DNA of 64,000 nt, taken from Bog-473 sp963783245. Lineage in GTDB: Bacteria > Actinomycetota > Acidimicrobiia > Acidimicrobiales > RAAP-2. The stretch lies in the NCBI GenBank assembly GCA_963783245.1, contig CAWAMS010000002.1, positions 1,178,001 through 1,242,000 of the forward strand. The letters run 5' to 3'. The notes under the pieces were generated by a model that made no database searches, was not told the DNA's origin, and was given only the letters and a program-made list of their open reading frames with translations. This document shows positions 9,074 to 17,922 of the stretch, one piece after another (the stretch's first letter is position 1; every line of letters begins with the position of its first letter). The position numbers were made by a program, and so were the translations under genes.

Positions 9074-10053
9074 CCGGACCCTCGGGACCATCTGACGTCC
9101 GCGAGCCGGTCCAACGCGGCTTCCGCCTCGGCCACGAACCGCCGCACGAGCTCACCGGCGGGCACGAGCTCGGTGATCCCGCCGACGGCTTGCCCCGCGG
9201 GGTAGCACTCTTTGTCCGGATCGATGCCTTCGGTGAACGAGTCGCCGCCGAGATGCATCACGCCGGTGGTGTAGGAGACTCCGATTTGTTCGGGGAAGCC
9301 CCTGAGCTCATCGGGGTGCGCCTCGAAATGGTCGGTGTAGCTGTTGCGGACGACCCGCATGGTCTTGCCCGAATAGGCACGACTCACCGTGGTCTGATCC
9401 TCGTGACTGGCCAACAGCTTGTCCTTGTAGCCGCGCACCCCTCGTGCCTCGGGTGTCGCGATGAACCGGGTGCCCACCCAGATCCCGTCGGCCCCGAGAG
9501 CGAGGGCGGCCGCAAGCCCGCGGCCGTCGAAGACGCCACCGGCCGCCACGACCGGGACGTAGCGACCGACGGCGTCGACGATCTGGGGGATCAACGGGAA
9601 CGACGCTACCTGGCCGGTGTGCCCACCAGCCTCGGTTCCCTGTGCCACCACCAGGTCGCACCCGGCCTCCACGGCCCGTACCGCATGCGCCACCTTGCCG
9701 CACATGCTGACCACGACCAGGTCGTTGCGATGACACTGCTCGACGACCTCTGAAGGCACGCCGAGGCCCGCCACGAAGGCGGTGGCACCGCCCTCGATGA
9801 TCAGTTGCACCTGCGCCTGCATTCCTCCCGGCATGGCGGTGAGAAGGTCCACGCCGAAGGGTTTGTCCGTTGCGCCTCGCACGGCGGAGATTTCGGCGAC
9901 CATCGTGGCGTCATCCATGGTGGAGGCGCCCAGACACCCGAAGCCGCCTGCCTCTGTGACCGCGGTGACCAATTCGGCATAGGAGACGCCACCCATTCCG
10001 GCGAGCATGACGGGGTGCTCGATGCCGAGCAGCTGGGTCAGGCGGGTCCTCAT
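9028..10053 (-). CDS. Nitronate monooxygenase (2-nitropropane dioxygenase family)
   Basis: FMN-dependent TIM-barrel oxidoreductase that oxidises alkyl nitronates such as propionate-3-nitronate. The N-terminus (LLGIEHPVMLAGMGGVSYAEL), GVDLLT, the GTEAGGHTG loop (about residue 140, with the presumed catalytic His), PVVAAGGVFDGRGLAAALALGADGIWVGTRF and the C-terminal cap are all present in the 341 residues. GGAGAAAGGTGA just upstream supports the ATG at 10053. It starts 4 nt after the nhaA stop on the same strand, so it is probably co-transcribed with nhaA. Its last 15 codons overlap msrA tail to tail. Confidence 0.88.
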   Translation of the reverse strand: MRTRLTQLLGIEHPVMLAGMGGVSYAELVTAVTEAGGFGCLGASTMDDATMVAEISAVRGATDKPFGVDLLTAMPGGMQAQVQLIIEGGATAFVAGLGVPSEVVEQCHRNDLVVVSMCGKVAHAVRAVEAGCDLVVAQGTEAGGHTGQVASFPLIPQIVDAVGRYVPVVAAGGVFDGRGLAAALALGADGIWVGTRFIATPEARGVRGYKDKLLASHEDQTTVSRAYSGKTMRVVRNSYTDHFEAHPDELRGFPEQIGVSYTTGVMHLGGDSFTEGIDPDKECYPAGQAVGGITELVPAGELVRRFVAEAEAALDRLADVRWSRGSGQSAGQWTPVPPSPQ

Positions 10054-10057
10054 GCGG

Positions 10058-11425
10058 TCACCTTTCTCCGGGGTTGTTGCCTTCTGCGGCCACGAATGGG
10101 CCGTGCACGGGGTGGACGGTAGCTGGCGACGCAGCGACAGCGTCGGGTCCCGGATCGGTATCCGTCGGCTGGTGTGCCCGCAGAAGCACCGCGCTCCCGG
10201 CCAGTGCCGCCCCGATCGTGCCGAGAAGCAGCCCGACTTGGGATCCGGAGAAGAGCAACGGCCTCGTGCCGAATATTGCGTGGGCGAAGAGCAGCGGGAC
10301 TGTGATGCCCATGCCGCACAACAGGCTGACGCCGATCATGTGCCGCCACGTCGTCCGATCGGGCAATCCACACAATCCCAGACGCACCACGAGTGCCACC
10401 ACCAGCGTGATCCCCAGCATCTTTCCGACGACCCGTGCGGTGACGATGGCCGAGATCACCGACGTGGATCCTGATGAGTGCCACACGGGGCCGGTCAGCA
10501 CCACGCCGGCATTGGCGACCACGAAGAGAGGGAGGACCAGATAGCTCGACACTGCATGCACCGGGCCCTCGAGGGAGCGGCCGGCGCGGGCGCCACGCGC
10601 GACCGGGACCATGATCCCCACGAAGGCCCCGGCCAAAGTGGGTTCGACGCCGGCACGCGCGAAGAGATACCAACTCACCAACGCGGCGATGACATACGGC
10701 CACCACGGGTCGCGCACTCTTCGCCGCATCACCACGAGCACTACGAGGGCGCCCACGGCACCCGCCAGCCAGCCGTAGTGGATCTTCGTCGAAGCGACCA
10801 AGGCCAGCACGACGACCGAGCCGATGTCATCCGCAACTGCCAGTGCAAGCACGAAGACCCGCAACGGTTGAGGGACTCGACGACCCAGGAGTGCGATGGC
10901 GCCGAGGGTGAATGCGACGTCGGTGGCCATGGGAATGCCCCAGCCCCGGGCCAGGTCATGGTGGGCTTGGGGCCCCAGCGAAGCGATCGTGACCAGGTAG
11001 ACCAGCGCCGCCCCGGCCATGCCGCCGAGCGCCGCCAACACCGGGAGGAGAGCGTTGCGGCGGTCGCGCAGCGACCCGTCGGCGACTTCACGTCCGATCT
11101 CGAGGCCCACCGCGAGGAAGAAGATCGTCATCAGGCCGTTGTCGATGTCGTTCTCCACGGTACGCAATGTCGTGGGAAGCGGCCCTGGCCCCGTCGTCAC
11201 CCGGTGACCCCATGCTGCGACATAGCTGTGATAGTCGACGTTCGCCCAGATCAGTGCCGCCACGAGCGCGACGACGAGCACGACCCCCCCCGCCATCTCG
11301 GTGCGTCCGAATTGCGTCAGGGCGTCGGCCCATGCCTGTGGGTGCCACGGTGGCGGCGAATTCCGAGTGCGTGTGGCGTCCTTCACGAGACGGGGTTCGG
11401 TGTTGCTGGCGGTCCGGCCTGGCAA
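10058..11425 (-). CDS. nhaA: NhaA, Na+/H+ antiporter
   Basis: Electrogenic antiporter exporting sodium in exchange for protons. The 455-residue product carries the family hallmarks: TIFFLAVGLEIGREV, GWGIPMATDVAFTLG (Asp of the unwound helix), and the ion-binding pair in LAVADDIGSVVVLAL, with about twelve hydrophobic helices. The TTG at 11425 is taken as the start because an AGGTG sits 5 nt upstream on this strand; a GTG 12 codons in is an alternative. It is divergent from the MFS gene with 66 nt between the two starts. The nitronate monooxygenase gene follows after 4 nt. Confidence 0.93.
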   Translation of the reverse strand: MPGRTASNTEPRLVKDATRTRNSPPPWHPQAWADALTQFGRTEMAGGVVLVVALVAALIWANVDYHSYVAAWGHRVTTGPGPLPTTLRTVENDIDNGLMTIFFLAVGLEIGREVADGSLRDRRNALLPVLAALGGMAGAALVYLVTIASLGPQAHHDLARGWGIPMATDVAFTLGAIALLGRRVPQPLRVFVLALAVADDIGSVVVLALVASTKIHYGWLAGAVGALVVLVVMRRRVRDPWWPYVIAALVSWYLFARAGVEPTLAGAFVGIMVPVARGARAGRSLEGPVHAVSSYLVLPLFVVANAGVVLTGPVWHSSGSTSVISAIVTARVVGKMLGITLVVALVVRLGLCGLPDRTTWRHMIGVSLLCGMGITVPLLFAHAIFGTRPLLFSGSQVGLLLGTIGAALAGSAVLLRAHQPTDTDPGPDAVAASPATVHPVHGPFVAAEGNNPGER

Positions 11426-11491
11426 GATGGCACCTGGATCAACCTATTTCCACGAGGGGGCGAACACGGTGACCGGCGAAGGGAGTCCAGC

Positions 11492-13567
11492 GTGACCGTG
11501 GCCGCACTCCCCTCGGTGGAGCCGATCACGAAGCGCCGCCTCTGGCTCATACTCGGTGCACTCCTCCTCGGACTTCTGCTCGCCGCTCTCGACGGGACCA
11601 TTGTCTCCACGGCGCTCCCCACGATCGTGGGGGATCTCCACGGCGGCTCCCATCTCACCTGGGTCGTGACGGCGTATCTGCTCGCGTCGACGGTCTCGAC
11701 CCCGTTGTGGGGGAAGTTGGGCGACCAGTATGGCCGCAAGGTCTTCTTTCAGGCATCCATCGTCATCTTCGTCGTCGGCTCGGCCCTGGCGGGATTCAGC
11801 CACACGATGACCGAGCTGATTGCGTTTCGCGCCCTGCAGGGACTGGGTGGTGGGGGATTGCTGGTCGGCGCCCAGACCATCATCGGCGATGTCGTTTCCC
11901 CACGCGAACGCGGGCGGTACATGGGTCTCTTCGGGGCCATGTTCGGTGTGGCGACCGTGATCGGTCCGCTCATCGGCGGCCTGTGCGTCACCTACCTGTC
12001 CTGGCGCTGGGTCTTCTATATCAACCTGCCCTTCGGCATTCTCGCGCTCATCGTCACCGGGGCCGTGCTGCCGGGGACCCTGAGCCGGGTGCATCACACG
12101 ATCGACTATCTGGGGTCGCTGATGCTTTCGGGCGCGGCCACCCTCTTGATCCTCTTCGCCAGCCTCGGCGGGATCTCGTGGAGCTGGAAGTCACGCCAGA
12201 GTCTGGCCCTCGCTCTGGGTGGGATCGCCTTGACGCTCCTCTTCCTTTTGGTGGAACACAGGGCCAAGGAGCCGGTCATTCCGCTCAAGCTCTTCCGCTT
12301 GCGCGTCTTCCAGGCCTCGAGTGCCATCGGCTTCGTCATGGGGTTCGCCATGTTCGGCGCGGTCACGTTCCTGCCCCTTTTCCTCCAGGACGTGAAGAAC
12401 GTCAGCCCCACCCTGTCGGGTCTGCGCCTGTTTCCTCTCATGTTCGGGCTGTTCGGGGCATCCATAATCTCGGGTCGCCTCGTGACGCGGTGGGGTCGTT
12501 ACAAGATTTTTCCCATCCTCGGCACCGCGTGCATGACACTGGGCGCGTTCCTGCTGTCGCTCATCGGCATCGAGACGAGCGCTCTGGTGACGGCGTTCTA
12601 CATGTTCGTGTTCGGAGTCGGGCTCGGTCTGACGCAGCAGGTGCTGATCGTCGCGGTGCAGAACGCGGTCTCGTACGAAGATCTCGGCGTTGCAACATCG
12701 GGCGCCACGTTCTTCCGCATGATCGGCGGGTCGTTCGGAACGGCCGTGTTCGGGGCGATCTACGCCAATGTCCTCGCCCACAAGCTGGAGCCGGTGGTCG
12801 CTTCGCTCCCCAAGGGGACCAAGGTGAATCTGCAGACGCTGGATCCGTTCACGCTGCACCAGTTGGCCCGTCTGTTCCCTGAGGCCTACGACAAGATTCT
12901 CGGGGCGATCACCGCAACGTTGCAGACCGTCTTCCTGGTGGCCGTCCCCATCGCTGCGTTCGCATTCCTCCTCAGCTGGTTCCTTCCCGAGCTTCCGCTG
13001 CGCCGGTCGATATCCACCCTCGAGGTGAGCGAAGGCTTCGGGCTCCCCGAGCCACGCTCGTCCCTCCAGGAAATTGAGCTGTCACTCGAACGGATCGCCA
13101 GCCGTGAGAACCGCGTCGAGTTGTACAAGACGATGGCGCAACGAGCCGGAATCGACCTTCCGCCACAGTCATGCTGGCTGCTCTACCGGCTGGCTGATCG
13201 ACCCGGCGAGAGCGTGCAGGAGGTGGCCGCCCGTTTGAAGGTCAGCCGGGAGGTCCTCCAGCAAGCCGTGCGCGGGTTGGTCGCGGCGGGCATGGTGGTC
13301 GTGGTGCAGCGCGGCGACGATCACGACGTGAATCTGACACCGGCCGGGTTGACCGCCATGGACCGTTTGACCGACGCACGTCGCACGGGCCTGACCGAGT
13401 TGCTCGAGGGATGGAACCCGGCGGAACATCCTGAGATCATCGAATTGGTGAAAGAACTCGCCAGTTCGCTTCTGGCCGATGACAAGAAGATGCTGGAAGA
13501 CGCGCTTCCCCATCAGGCCGAGGCCACTGCGGTGACAGCGGGGGGTGCGGGATCGGGAGTGGCGTAG
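11492..13567 (+). CDS. DHA2-family drug efflux MFS transporter fused to a C-terminal MarR-like winged-helix domain
   Basis: The first 510 or so of 691 residues form a 14-helix EmrB/QacA-type transporter: AALDGTIVSTALPTIVGDL (motif D1), WGKLGDQYGRKVFF (motif A), FRALQGLGGGGLLVG (motif B), GPLIGGLCVTYLSWRWVFYINLP (motif C). After a linker (residues 515-545) comes a soluble segment resembling a MarR winged helix: AGIDLPPQSCWLLYRLADRP, VQEVAARLKVSREVLQQAVRGLVAAGMV (helix-turn-helix), then a beta wing with VVVQRGDDHDVNLTPAGLTAMDRL. The GTG at 11492 has GGGAG 6 nt upstream; the open frame extends back to 10478 only as antisense of nhaA. A membrane-tethered regulator or a cytosolic sensing/gating domain are both possible. 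Confidence 0.88.
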   Translation: MTVAALPSVEPITKRRLWLILGALLLGLLLAALDGTIVSTALPTIVGDLHGGSHLTWVVTAYLLASTVSTPLWGKLGDQYGRKVFFQASIVIFVVGSALAGFSHTMTELIAFRALQGLGGGGLLVGAQTIIGDVVSPRERGRYMGLFGAMFGVATVIGPLIGGLCVTYLSWRWVFYINLPFGILALIVTGAVLPGTLSRVHHTIDYLGSLMLSGAATLLILFASLGGISWSWKSRQSLALALGGIALTLLFLLVEHRAKEPVIPLKLFRLRVFQASSAIGFVMGFAMFGAVTFLPLFLQDVKNVSPTLSGLRLFPLMFGLFGASIISGRLVTRWGRYKIFPILGTACMTLGAFLLSLIGIETSALVTAFYMFVFGVGLGLTQQVLIVAVQNAVSYEDLGVATSGATFFRMIGGSFGTAVFGAIYANVLAHKLEPVVASLPKGTKVNLQTLDPFTLHQLARLFPEAYDKILGAITATLQTVFLVAVPIAAFAFLLSWFLPELPLRRSISTLEVSEGFGLPEPRSSLQEIELSLERIASRENRVELYKTMAQRAGIDLPPQSCWLLYRLADRPGESVQEVAARLKVSREVLQQAVRGLVAAGMVVVVQRGDDHDVNLTPAGLTAMDRLTDARRTGLTELLEGWNPAEHPEIIELVKELASSLLADDKKMLEDALPHQAEATAVTAGGAGSGVA

Positions 13568-13605
13568 CAACGACGCGCAACGGAATCACCCGATGCCCGG
13601 CGCTG

Positions 13606-14604
13606 TCAGCCGTCCGTGAAGGCGGCACGAAGGAGGTCTTTGGCTCCGTCGTCGGCACCGATCGCATCGAGGCCGAGCAGGGCGGCGCCGAGGACCGGGG
13701 GTACCGTGAGCCGACGGAGGGCCGCTCGGGGCGCCACGGCATGAATCCCGTCAGCCACACGGCTATGAAAGGCGGCATCGCGCGTCTCGAAGATGCCACC
13801 ACCGAGGACGACCTCGACCGCGGCGTCCCTCACGCCCATCCTCGAAATGGCCGCACCGGCGAAGGCGGCCACTTCGTCGGCCAATGCGCTGGCCGCTTCG
13901 CGGGCGGGGGCATCACCGTCTGCCGCGGCGTCGAGCAGCACCCGCGCAAGTTCGAACAGCCGGCCATAGGGGATGGTCCCGCTGTAGACACCGGTGAGGA
14001 CCGCTTCGGCGTCGACTTCGCCGAAGTGCGCAGGCACGCGTGAGCGGAGCGATGTAGGCGCCCCACGTCCGTCACCCGCACGGAGTGCCAGCCCCAATGC
14101 CCGTACCCCCAGCCAGGAACCGCCGGGGGCGAAATCCCCGGACAGCTCGGCCAGAGCCGGAAAGCGAACCGTCACCCCGTCGGGACCGATCCCGGCGCAA
14201 TTCAGCCCAGTCCCGCAGACGACGCCGACGCCCCAGGTCGAGGTCGTGCCGGCCCGCGAGACGGCGAAGGTGTCGTTGAACAAGAGATCGGATCCGGTCC
14301 ATCCTCGCAGTGCGATCGCCGGAGTGAGATGTTCCTCGTCGATCGGAAGGTCGTTACCGGCTAAGCAATAGACGCCGACTTCGCAGAGCGGGAACGGCGG
14401 CTCGCTGATACCGGCGGATTCGGTGACCGCGGCGATGGCCGCGCCCACTGCATCCATGGCGCCGTCGAGGCCGACGAGCTGATGATTGCTCGGCCCGACG
14501 CGGGACCGGCCCAGCAGGCTGCCGTCGGCGGCCACCAGCACCGCATCTGTCTTCGTGCTGCCGCCGTCGAGCGCCAACACGATCGGCTCGGGCCTGTCGT
14601 ACAT
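13606..14604 (-). CDS. BadF/BadG-type ATPase, probable N-acetylglucosamine (sugar) kinase
   Basis: Actin-fold sugar kinase of the BadF/BadG/BcrA family, 332 residues. The N-terminal phosphate-1 loop is LALDGGSTKTDAVLV, the second phosphate motif region is WGVGVVCGTGLNCAG, and ELSGDFAPGGSWLGVRALG is typical of bacterial GlcNAc kinases; the adenosine motif is VEVVLGGGIFET. It is divergent from a GH4 glycosidase gene, which fits a role in phosphorylating an amino sugar or hexose. The ATG has no Shine-Dalgarno; a TACTAT hexamer ends 6 nt upstream (see promoter feature), suggesting a leaderless mRNA. Confidence 0.8.
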   Translation of the reverse strand: MYDRPEPIVLALDGGSTKTDAVLVAADGSLLGRSRVGPSNHQLVGLDGAMDAVGAAIAAVTESAGISEPPFPLCEVGVYCLAGNDLPIDEEHLTPAIALRGWTGSDLLFNDTFAVSRAGTTSTWGVGVVCGTGLNCAGIGPDGVTVRFPALAELSGDFAPGGSWLGVRALGLALRAGDGRGAPTSLRSRVPAHFGEVDAEAVLTGVYSGTIPYGRLFELARVLLDAAADGDAPAREAASALADEVAAFAGAAISRMGVRDAAVEVVLGGGIFETRDAAFHSRVADGIHAVAPRAALRRLTVPPVLGAALLGLDAIGADDGAKDLLRAAFTDG

Positions 14605-14610
14605 GCCCGG

Positions 14611-14638
14611 ATAGTACGTTGCATCTCGTGGGGATCAA
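14611..14638. promoter_or_regulatory. Overlapping divergent -10 elements for the sugar kinase and GH4 genes
   Basis: On the minus strand TTGATC (14638-14633), a 16-nt spacer and TACTAT (14616-14611) lie 6 nt before the kinase ATG at 14604. On the plus strand TACGTT (14615-14620) lies 7 nt before the GTG at 14628. The two -10 hexamers overlap by 2 bp, so the genes probably share a bidirectional leaderless promoter and cannot be fired simultaneously from the same DNA. Confidence 0.6.
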
Positions 14639-15911
14639 GGTTGCGGTCGTCGGCGGCGGCAGCACCTATACCCCTGAGCTCGTGGATGGTCTGTGCGACC
14701 AAGAGGATCGAATGGTCGTGGACGATCTCGTCCTGCTCGATCCCAGCGAGGAGCGACGCGAAGTCGTCGGGGCGTTGTCCGAGCGCATCCTGCGCCATCG
14801 GGGTTGGGGTGGCACCTTTTCGACGACGGCGGACCGGCATGCCGCACTCGAAGGTGCCGACTTCGTGGTGGTCCAGCTCCGCATCGGAGGGCAGGCGGCG
14901 CGCCACGTGGACGAGACGCTCCCGGTCGGCTACGGCTGTCTCGGGCAGGAGACCACCGGAGTGGGCGGATTGGCCAAAGCGTTGCGCACCGTGCCGATCG
15001 TGCTCGAGCTGGCGGAAGAAACCGCCGCGCGGGCGAACCCTCGAGCCTGGTTCGTCGACTTCACCAACCCGGTCGGGATCGTCACGCAAGCATTGCTCGA
15101 CGAGGGTCACCGGGCCGTCGGTCTGTGCAACGTCGCCATCTGGGGACAGCGGCGCTTGGGCCACTATCTCGGCGTCGATCCCGACAGCGTGGAGATCGAG
15201 CATGTGGGATTGAACCACCTGAGCTGGATCCGATCGGCCCGCGTCGAAGGCGAGCCCGACGACCGGTTGCCCGAACTCTTTGCACGCTGCGGGCCCGAGC
15301 TGGCGCTCGAAAGCGGTACCCCGATTGAGGCATTGCGGTTGTTGGGCGCGCTGCCGTCGTACTACGTGCACTACTACTACCAACACGACGCCGAGGTCGC
15401 CCAACAGTCGACGCCCGGGTACCGGCCGAGGGCTGACGTGGTGGCCGAGTTGGAGGCCACCCTTCTCGAGCAGTACCGCGACCCCGCGCTGGTGACGAAG
15501 CCCGATGGTCTCTCGTTTCGGGGTGGTGCGTTCTACTCGTTGGCGGCCGTCCGTCTCATGGCCTCGCTCCACGCCGACACCGGCGACATCCACGTCGTGG
15601 ACATGCAGAACAATGGAGCCATCGCCGGGCTACCCGACGATGCGGTGATCGAGACGCGCGCTGTCGTTGATGCCGCGGGCGTCCACCCGCTCGCCCAGCG
15701 GCCGCTCCCTCCCGAGATGCTGGGACTGGTCCAACACACCAAGGCGTATGAGCAGCTGGCGGTCAAGGCAGCCTGTTCGGGCAGTAGGGACGATGTGGTC
15801 CGGGCTCTTCTCGCCAATCCGTTAGTCGGTCAGTACCCACTGGCTGCCGACCTGGCCGATACGCTCTTGGCGGCGAATCGGCACTCCTTGCCACGTTTCT
15901 TCTCGCCGTAG
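14628..15911 (+). CDS. Glycoside hydrolase family 4 (6-phospho-beta-glucosidase-like)
   Basis: NAD+- and Mn2+-dependent glycosidase using a redox-elimination mechanism. The N-terminal Rossmann motif VAVVGGGSTYTPEL is at the start, followed by QLRIGGQAARHVDE, QETTGVGGLAKALRTVP and FVDFTNPVGIVTQALL. The metal-binding Cys and His lie in AVGLCNVAIW and VGLNHLSW, and YYVHYYYQHD is in the usual place. Length 427 residues is normal. The GTG at 14628 was preferred over a TTG at 14619 because of its spacing from the TACGTT element. It pairs with the divergent sugar kinase; together they could handle a phosphorylated disaccharide or amino-sugar conjugate. Confidence 0.87.
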   Translation: MGIKVAVVGGGSTYTPELVDGLCDQEDRMVVDDLVLLDPSEERREVVGALSERILRHRGWGGTFSTTADRHAALEGADFVVVQLRIGGQAARHVDETLPVGYGCLGQETTGVGGLAKALRTVPIVLELAEETAARANPRAWFVDFTNPVGIVTQALLDEGHRAVGLCNVAIWGQRRLGHYLGVDPDSVEIEHVGLNHLSWIRSARVEGEPDDRLPELFARCGPELALESGTPIEALRLLGALPSYYVHYYYQHDAEVAQQSTPGYRPRADVVAELEATLLEQYRDPALVTKPDGLSFRGGAFYSLAAVRLMASLHADTGDIHVVDMQNNGAIAGLPDDAVIETRAVVDAAGVHPLAQRPLPPEMLGLVQHTKAYEQLAVKAACSGSRDDVVRALLANPLVGQYPLAADLADTLLAANRHSLPRFFSP

Positions 15912-17332
15912 CGAGGATCTATCCGGCGTTGTCGGTCGGTTGCGTCGTCGTGGGGGGTTCTTGGCCTCGTCGTGGTGGTCGTCGGCCTCGTCGTGGTGGT
16001 CGTCGGCCTCGTCGTGGTGGTCGTCGCCCTCGTCGTCGTGGTGGTCGTCGTCTTGGCCGGTGACCCCGCACTCGTGGTCGTCGTGGCGGCCGGGGCCGTG
16101 GTGGTCGTCGTCGTGGGGGCGACAAAGGGCGAGGTTTCCCCCCTCTCAGAGGCCTGGCTCACGGTCGGGGTGGCCGAAAGGTTCGTGCAACTCAGCGCTG
16201 CGGTCCAACTCTGGAGCGCAGTCGTGGCCGGAGTACCCGTCAGCGGCTGGGGCAATCCGGACACGATGGTGGCCGGGCGCCACGTCGCCGAAACGATGTG
16301 GCGCCCGACAGCGGTGACGAGAAGTGAGCCGCTGTTCGTCTCGGGGGCGGTGTTGTCGTAGAAGGCGAAGTTGCCGAGGCCGTAGTCGACGTACGCGGTG
16401 CCGAGGTAGCCACCGCCGAGCAGTACGTGCGCGCCGCTCCCGATCACGATGTCGGCGCCGGCCTTGACAAGCTGGCTGGCGAGGGGCTCTTGCTCGGGAG
16501 CCGGGCAGGCGACCGTCTCGGCCCCCCAGTGCAGATAGACGACCACCGTGTCCGACGTGCGCCTGGCCACCTGGACGGCGCGGATCAACTGGGTCGGGTC
16601 CAACGCAGAGGCCACGCCACCTTGGCTCGAGGTTGCCGTCCAGGTGCTCACCAGGTTGGGGGCGATGATCTGGGTGGCCGCGATCACGGAAATGCGCTGC
16701 CCCCTGATCGTGGTCCGATAAGGGGCGAAGGCCTGTGCGGCGGTGGCGCCGGCGCCCACCATCGGGAAGGACGCTTGCGTGGCCGCGGCCAAACCCTGCG
16801 CCAGCCCGGTCTGGCCACAGTCGAGGGCGTGGTCGTTCCCTTGGGAGACCACCGTGACGGAGGCATCGCGCAGCGCGGTCAACGCAGTGGGTGGGGCGAA
16901 GAAGATGAAGGGTTTGTTCTGCGGTTGGGGACACTGGCCGTCCGTGAGCGCGCTCTCGAGATTGACCATGCGCAACTGGGAATTGGCCAACAGCTGACTC
17001 ACCGTGTTGCCGAGAGCGGTGGTCGGATCCTCGGTCAGGCGCTGACCAACGGCCCCTTCGAAGTGGACATCGCCACCGAAGGCCAGGGTGACGGCTTTGC
17101 CGCTTCCTCTCCACGCCGGGTTGAGCGGCGAGTGCTTGGGAAAGGTCTCGCTCGTCGTCGCGGCATGGTGGGCGGGAGGTGGGGGCGTCTTCGAGCCTCC
17201 ACCAGAGAAGAACGCCAGATAGATCAGGAAGAGCAGGAGGAGGACGCCGACCGTCGCGAACTGACGGCGCCGGCGCCTGACCCTCCGTGAGACCACTTCG
17301 GCACTATGGCACACGCCGCTGAGCCGGCCCAT
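15830..17332 (-). CDS. CapA-like (PgsA) metallophosphatase-fold protein with Thr-rich tail
   Basis: Membrane-anchored protein of the CapA/poly-gamma-glutamate synthesis family. A basic N-terminus and one transmembrane helix (VGVLLLLFLIYLAFF, residues 28-42) precede the domain: LAFGGDVHFEGAVG, RMVNLESALT, SVTVVSQGNDHALDCG, VVYLHWGAE, IVIGSGAHVLLGG, YVDYGLGNFAFY. The C-terminus is a long Thr/Ala/Pro linker with TTTTTRP heptad repeats. As read, the frame runs 82 nt into the GH4 gene; removing one C from the C6 run near 15951 would end it at 15919 with ...TTTQPTDNAG, just outside GH4, and that end is more plausible. The gene follows a tyrosine phosphatase after 29 nt. Confidence 0.82.
   Translation of the reverse strand: MGRLSGVCHSAEVVSRRVRRRRRQFATVGVLLLLFLIYLAFFSGGGSKTPPPPAHHAATTSETFPKHSPLNPAWRGSGKAVTLAFGGDVHFEGAVGQRLTEDPTTALGNTVSQLLANSQLRMVNLESALTDGQCPQPQNKPFIFFAPPTALTALRDASVTVVSQGNDHALDCGQTGLAQGLAAATQASFPMVGAGATAAQAFAPYRTTIRGQRISVIAATQIIAPNLVSTWTATSSQGGVASALDPTQLIRAVQVARRTSDTVVVYLHWGAETVACPAPEQEPLASQLVKAGADIVIGSGAHVLLGGGYLGTAYVDYGLGNFAFYDNTAPETNSGSLLVTAVGRHIVSATWRPATIVSGLPQPLTGTPATTALQSWTAALSCTNLSATPTVSQASERGETSPFVAPTTTTTTAPAATTTTSAGSPAKTTTTTTTRATTTTTRPTTTTTRPTTTTTRPRTPHDDATDRQRRIDPRYGEKKRGKECRFAAKSVSARSAASGY
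15972..16050. repeat. Heptapeptide (21-bp) tandem repeat in the CapA-like gene
   Basis: Three near-perfect 21-bp units encode TTTTTRP on the minus strand, within a larger Thr codon-rich tract that runs to about 16130. It lies in the extracytoplasmic tail and looks like an expanded linker. Confidence 0.85.
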
Positions 17333-17361
17333 CGGGTCTCAGGTCGGTGTGGGGTGGTGGG

Positions 17362-17922
17362 TCAGTCGGGGCCGGGTAGTTCCTCCCACAGCGAGGCGAG
17401 CGCCGACACGAGACCACGGCACCCGTTGGCGATCATCTCCAAGCAGGCGTCGAAGCCAGTGTCGTCGCCATAGTACGGATCGGGGACGTCGGAGTCGCCC
17501 GCCGCCGAAGGGTCGAACGAGCGCAGGAGGAACAAGCGGGACGGTTTGACGCCCAGACTGCGCAATGTCTGCTGGTGACGTCCGTCGAGCGCCAGGATCA
17601 GGTTGGACCGTTGCAGGCGCGGCACCGATATCTGGTGGGCGACATGTGGCGGGTCCGGGTAGCCGGCCCGCTGCAGGGCGGCACTCGCCCGGGGGTCCAT
17701 CGGCTCGCCTTCGTGCCACGGGCCGGTGCCCGCGCTGGTCACGATCAACCGGTCGCCGAGTGACGAGCCATCGGGGAGCACGGTGGCCTCAGCCATCATC
17801 TTGGTGGCCATCTCGGCCATGGGGGAACGGCAGATGTTCCCGGTGCAGACGAAGACCATCTCATAGGGCGCGCGCTCGACCCGGGGCGGAAGAGTGCCGA
17901 GAAGATCGGGGAGACGGCTCAT
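17362..17922 (-). CDS. Low-molecular-weight protein-tyrosine phosphatase
   Basis: The P-loop VCTGNICRSPMAE (CX5R, residues 24-36) and the C-terminal general-acid motif DPYYGDDTGFDACLEMI are both intact in the 186-residue product. The ATG at 17922 overlaps the stop of the upstream small gene (ATGA), with GGGGAGG close by. The gene is followed by a CapA-like protein, a context that suggests a role in cell-surface polysaccharide or polyglutamate control; a matching tyrosine kinase is not in the window. Confidence 0.9.
   Translation of the reverse strand: MSRLPDLLGTLPPRVERAPYEMVFVCTGNICRSPMAEMATKMMAEATVLPDGSSLGDRLIVTSAGTGPWHEGEPMDPRASAALQRAGYPDPPHVAHQISVPRLQRSNLILALDGRHQQTLRSLGVKPSRLFLLRSFDPSAAGDSDVPDPYYGDDTGFDACLEMIANGCRGLVSALASLWEELPGPD

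Noticed and set aside
10478..11491. Long N-terminal extension of the MFS frame (1029-codon ORF)
   Set aside because: It is antisense of nhaA, His/Gln/Arg-rich without any domain, and GTG 11492 has a good Shine-Dalgarno and begins the conserved transporter sequence.
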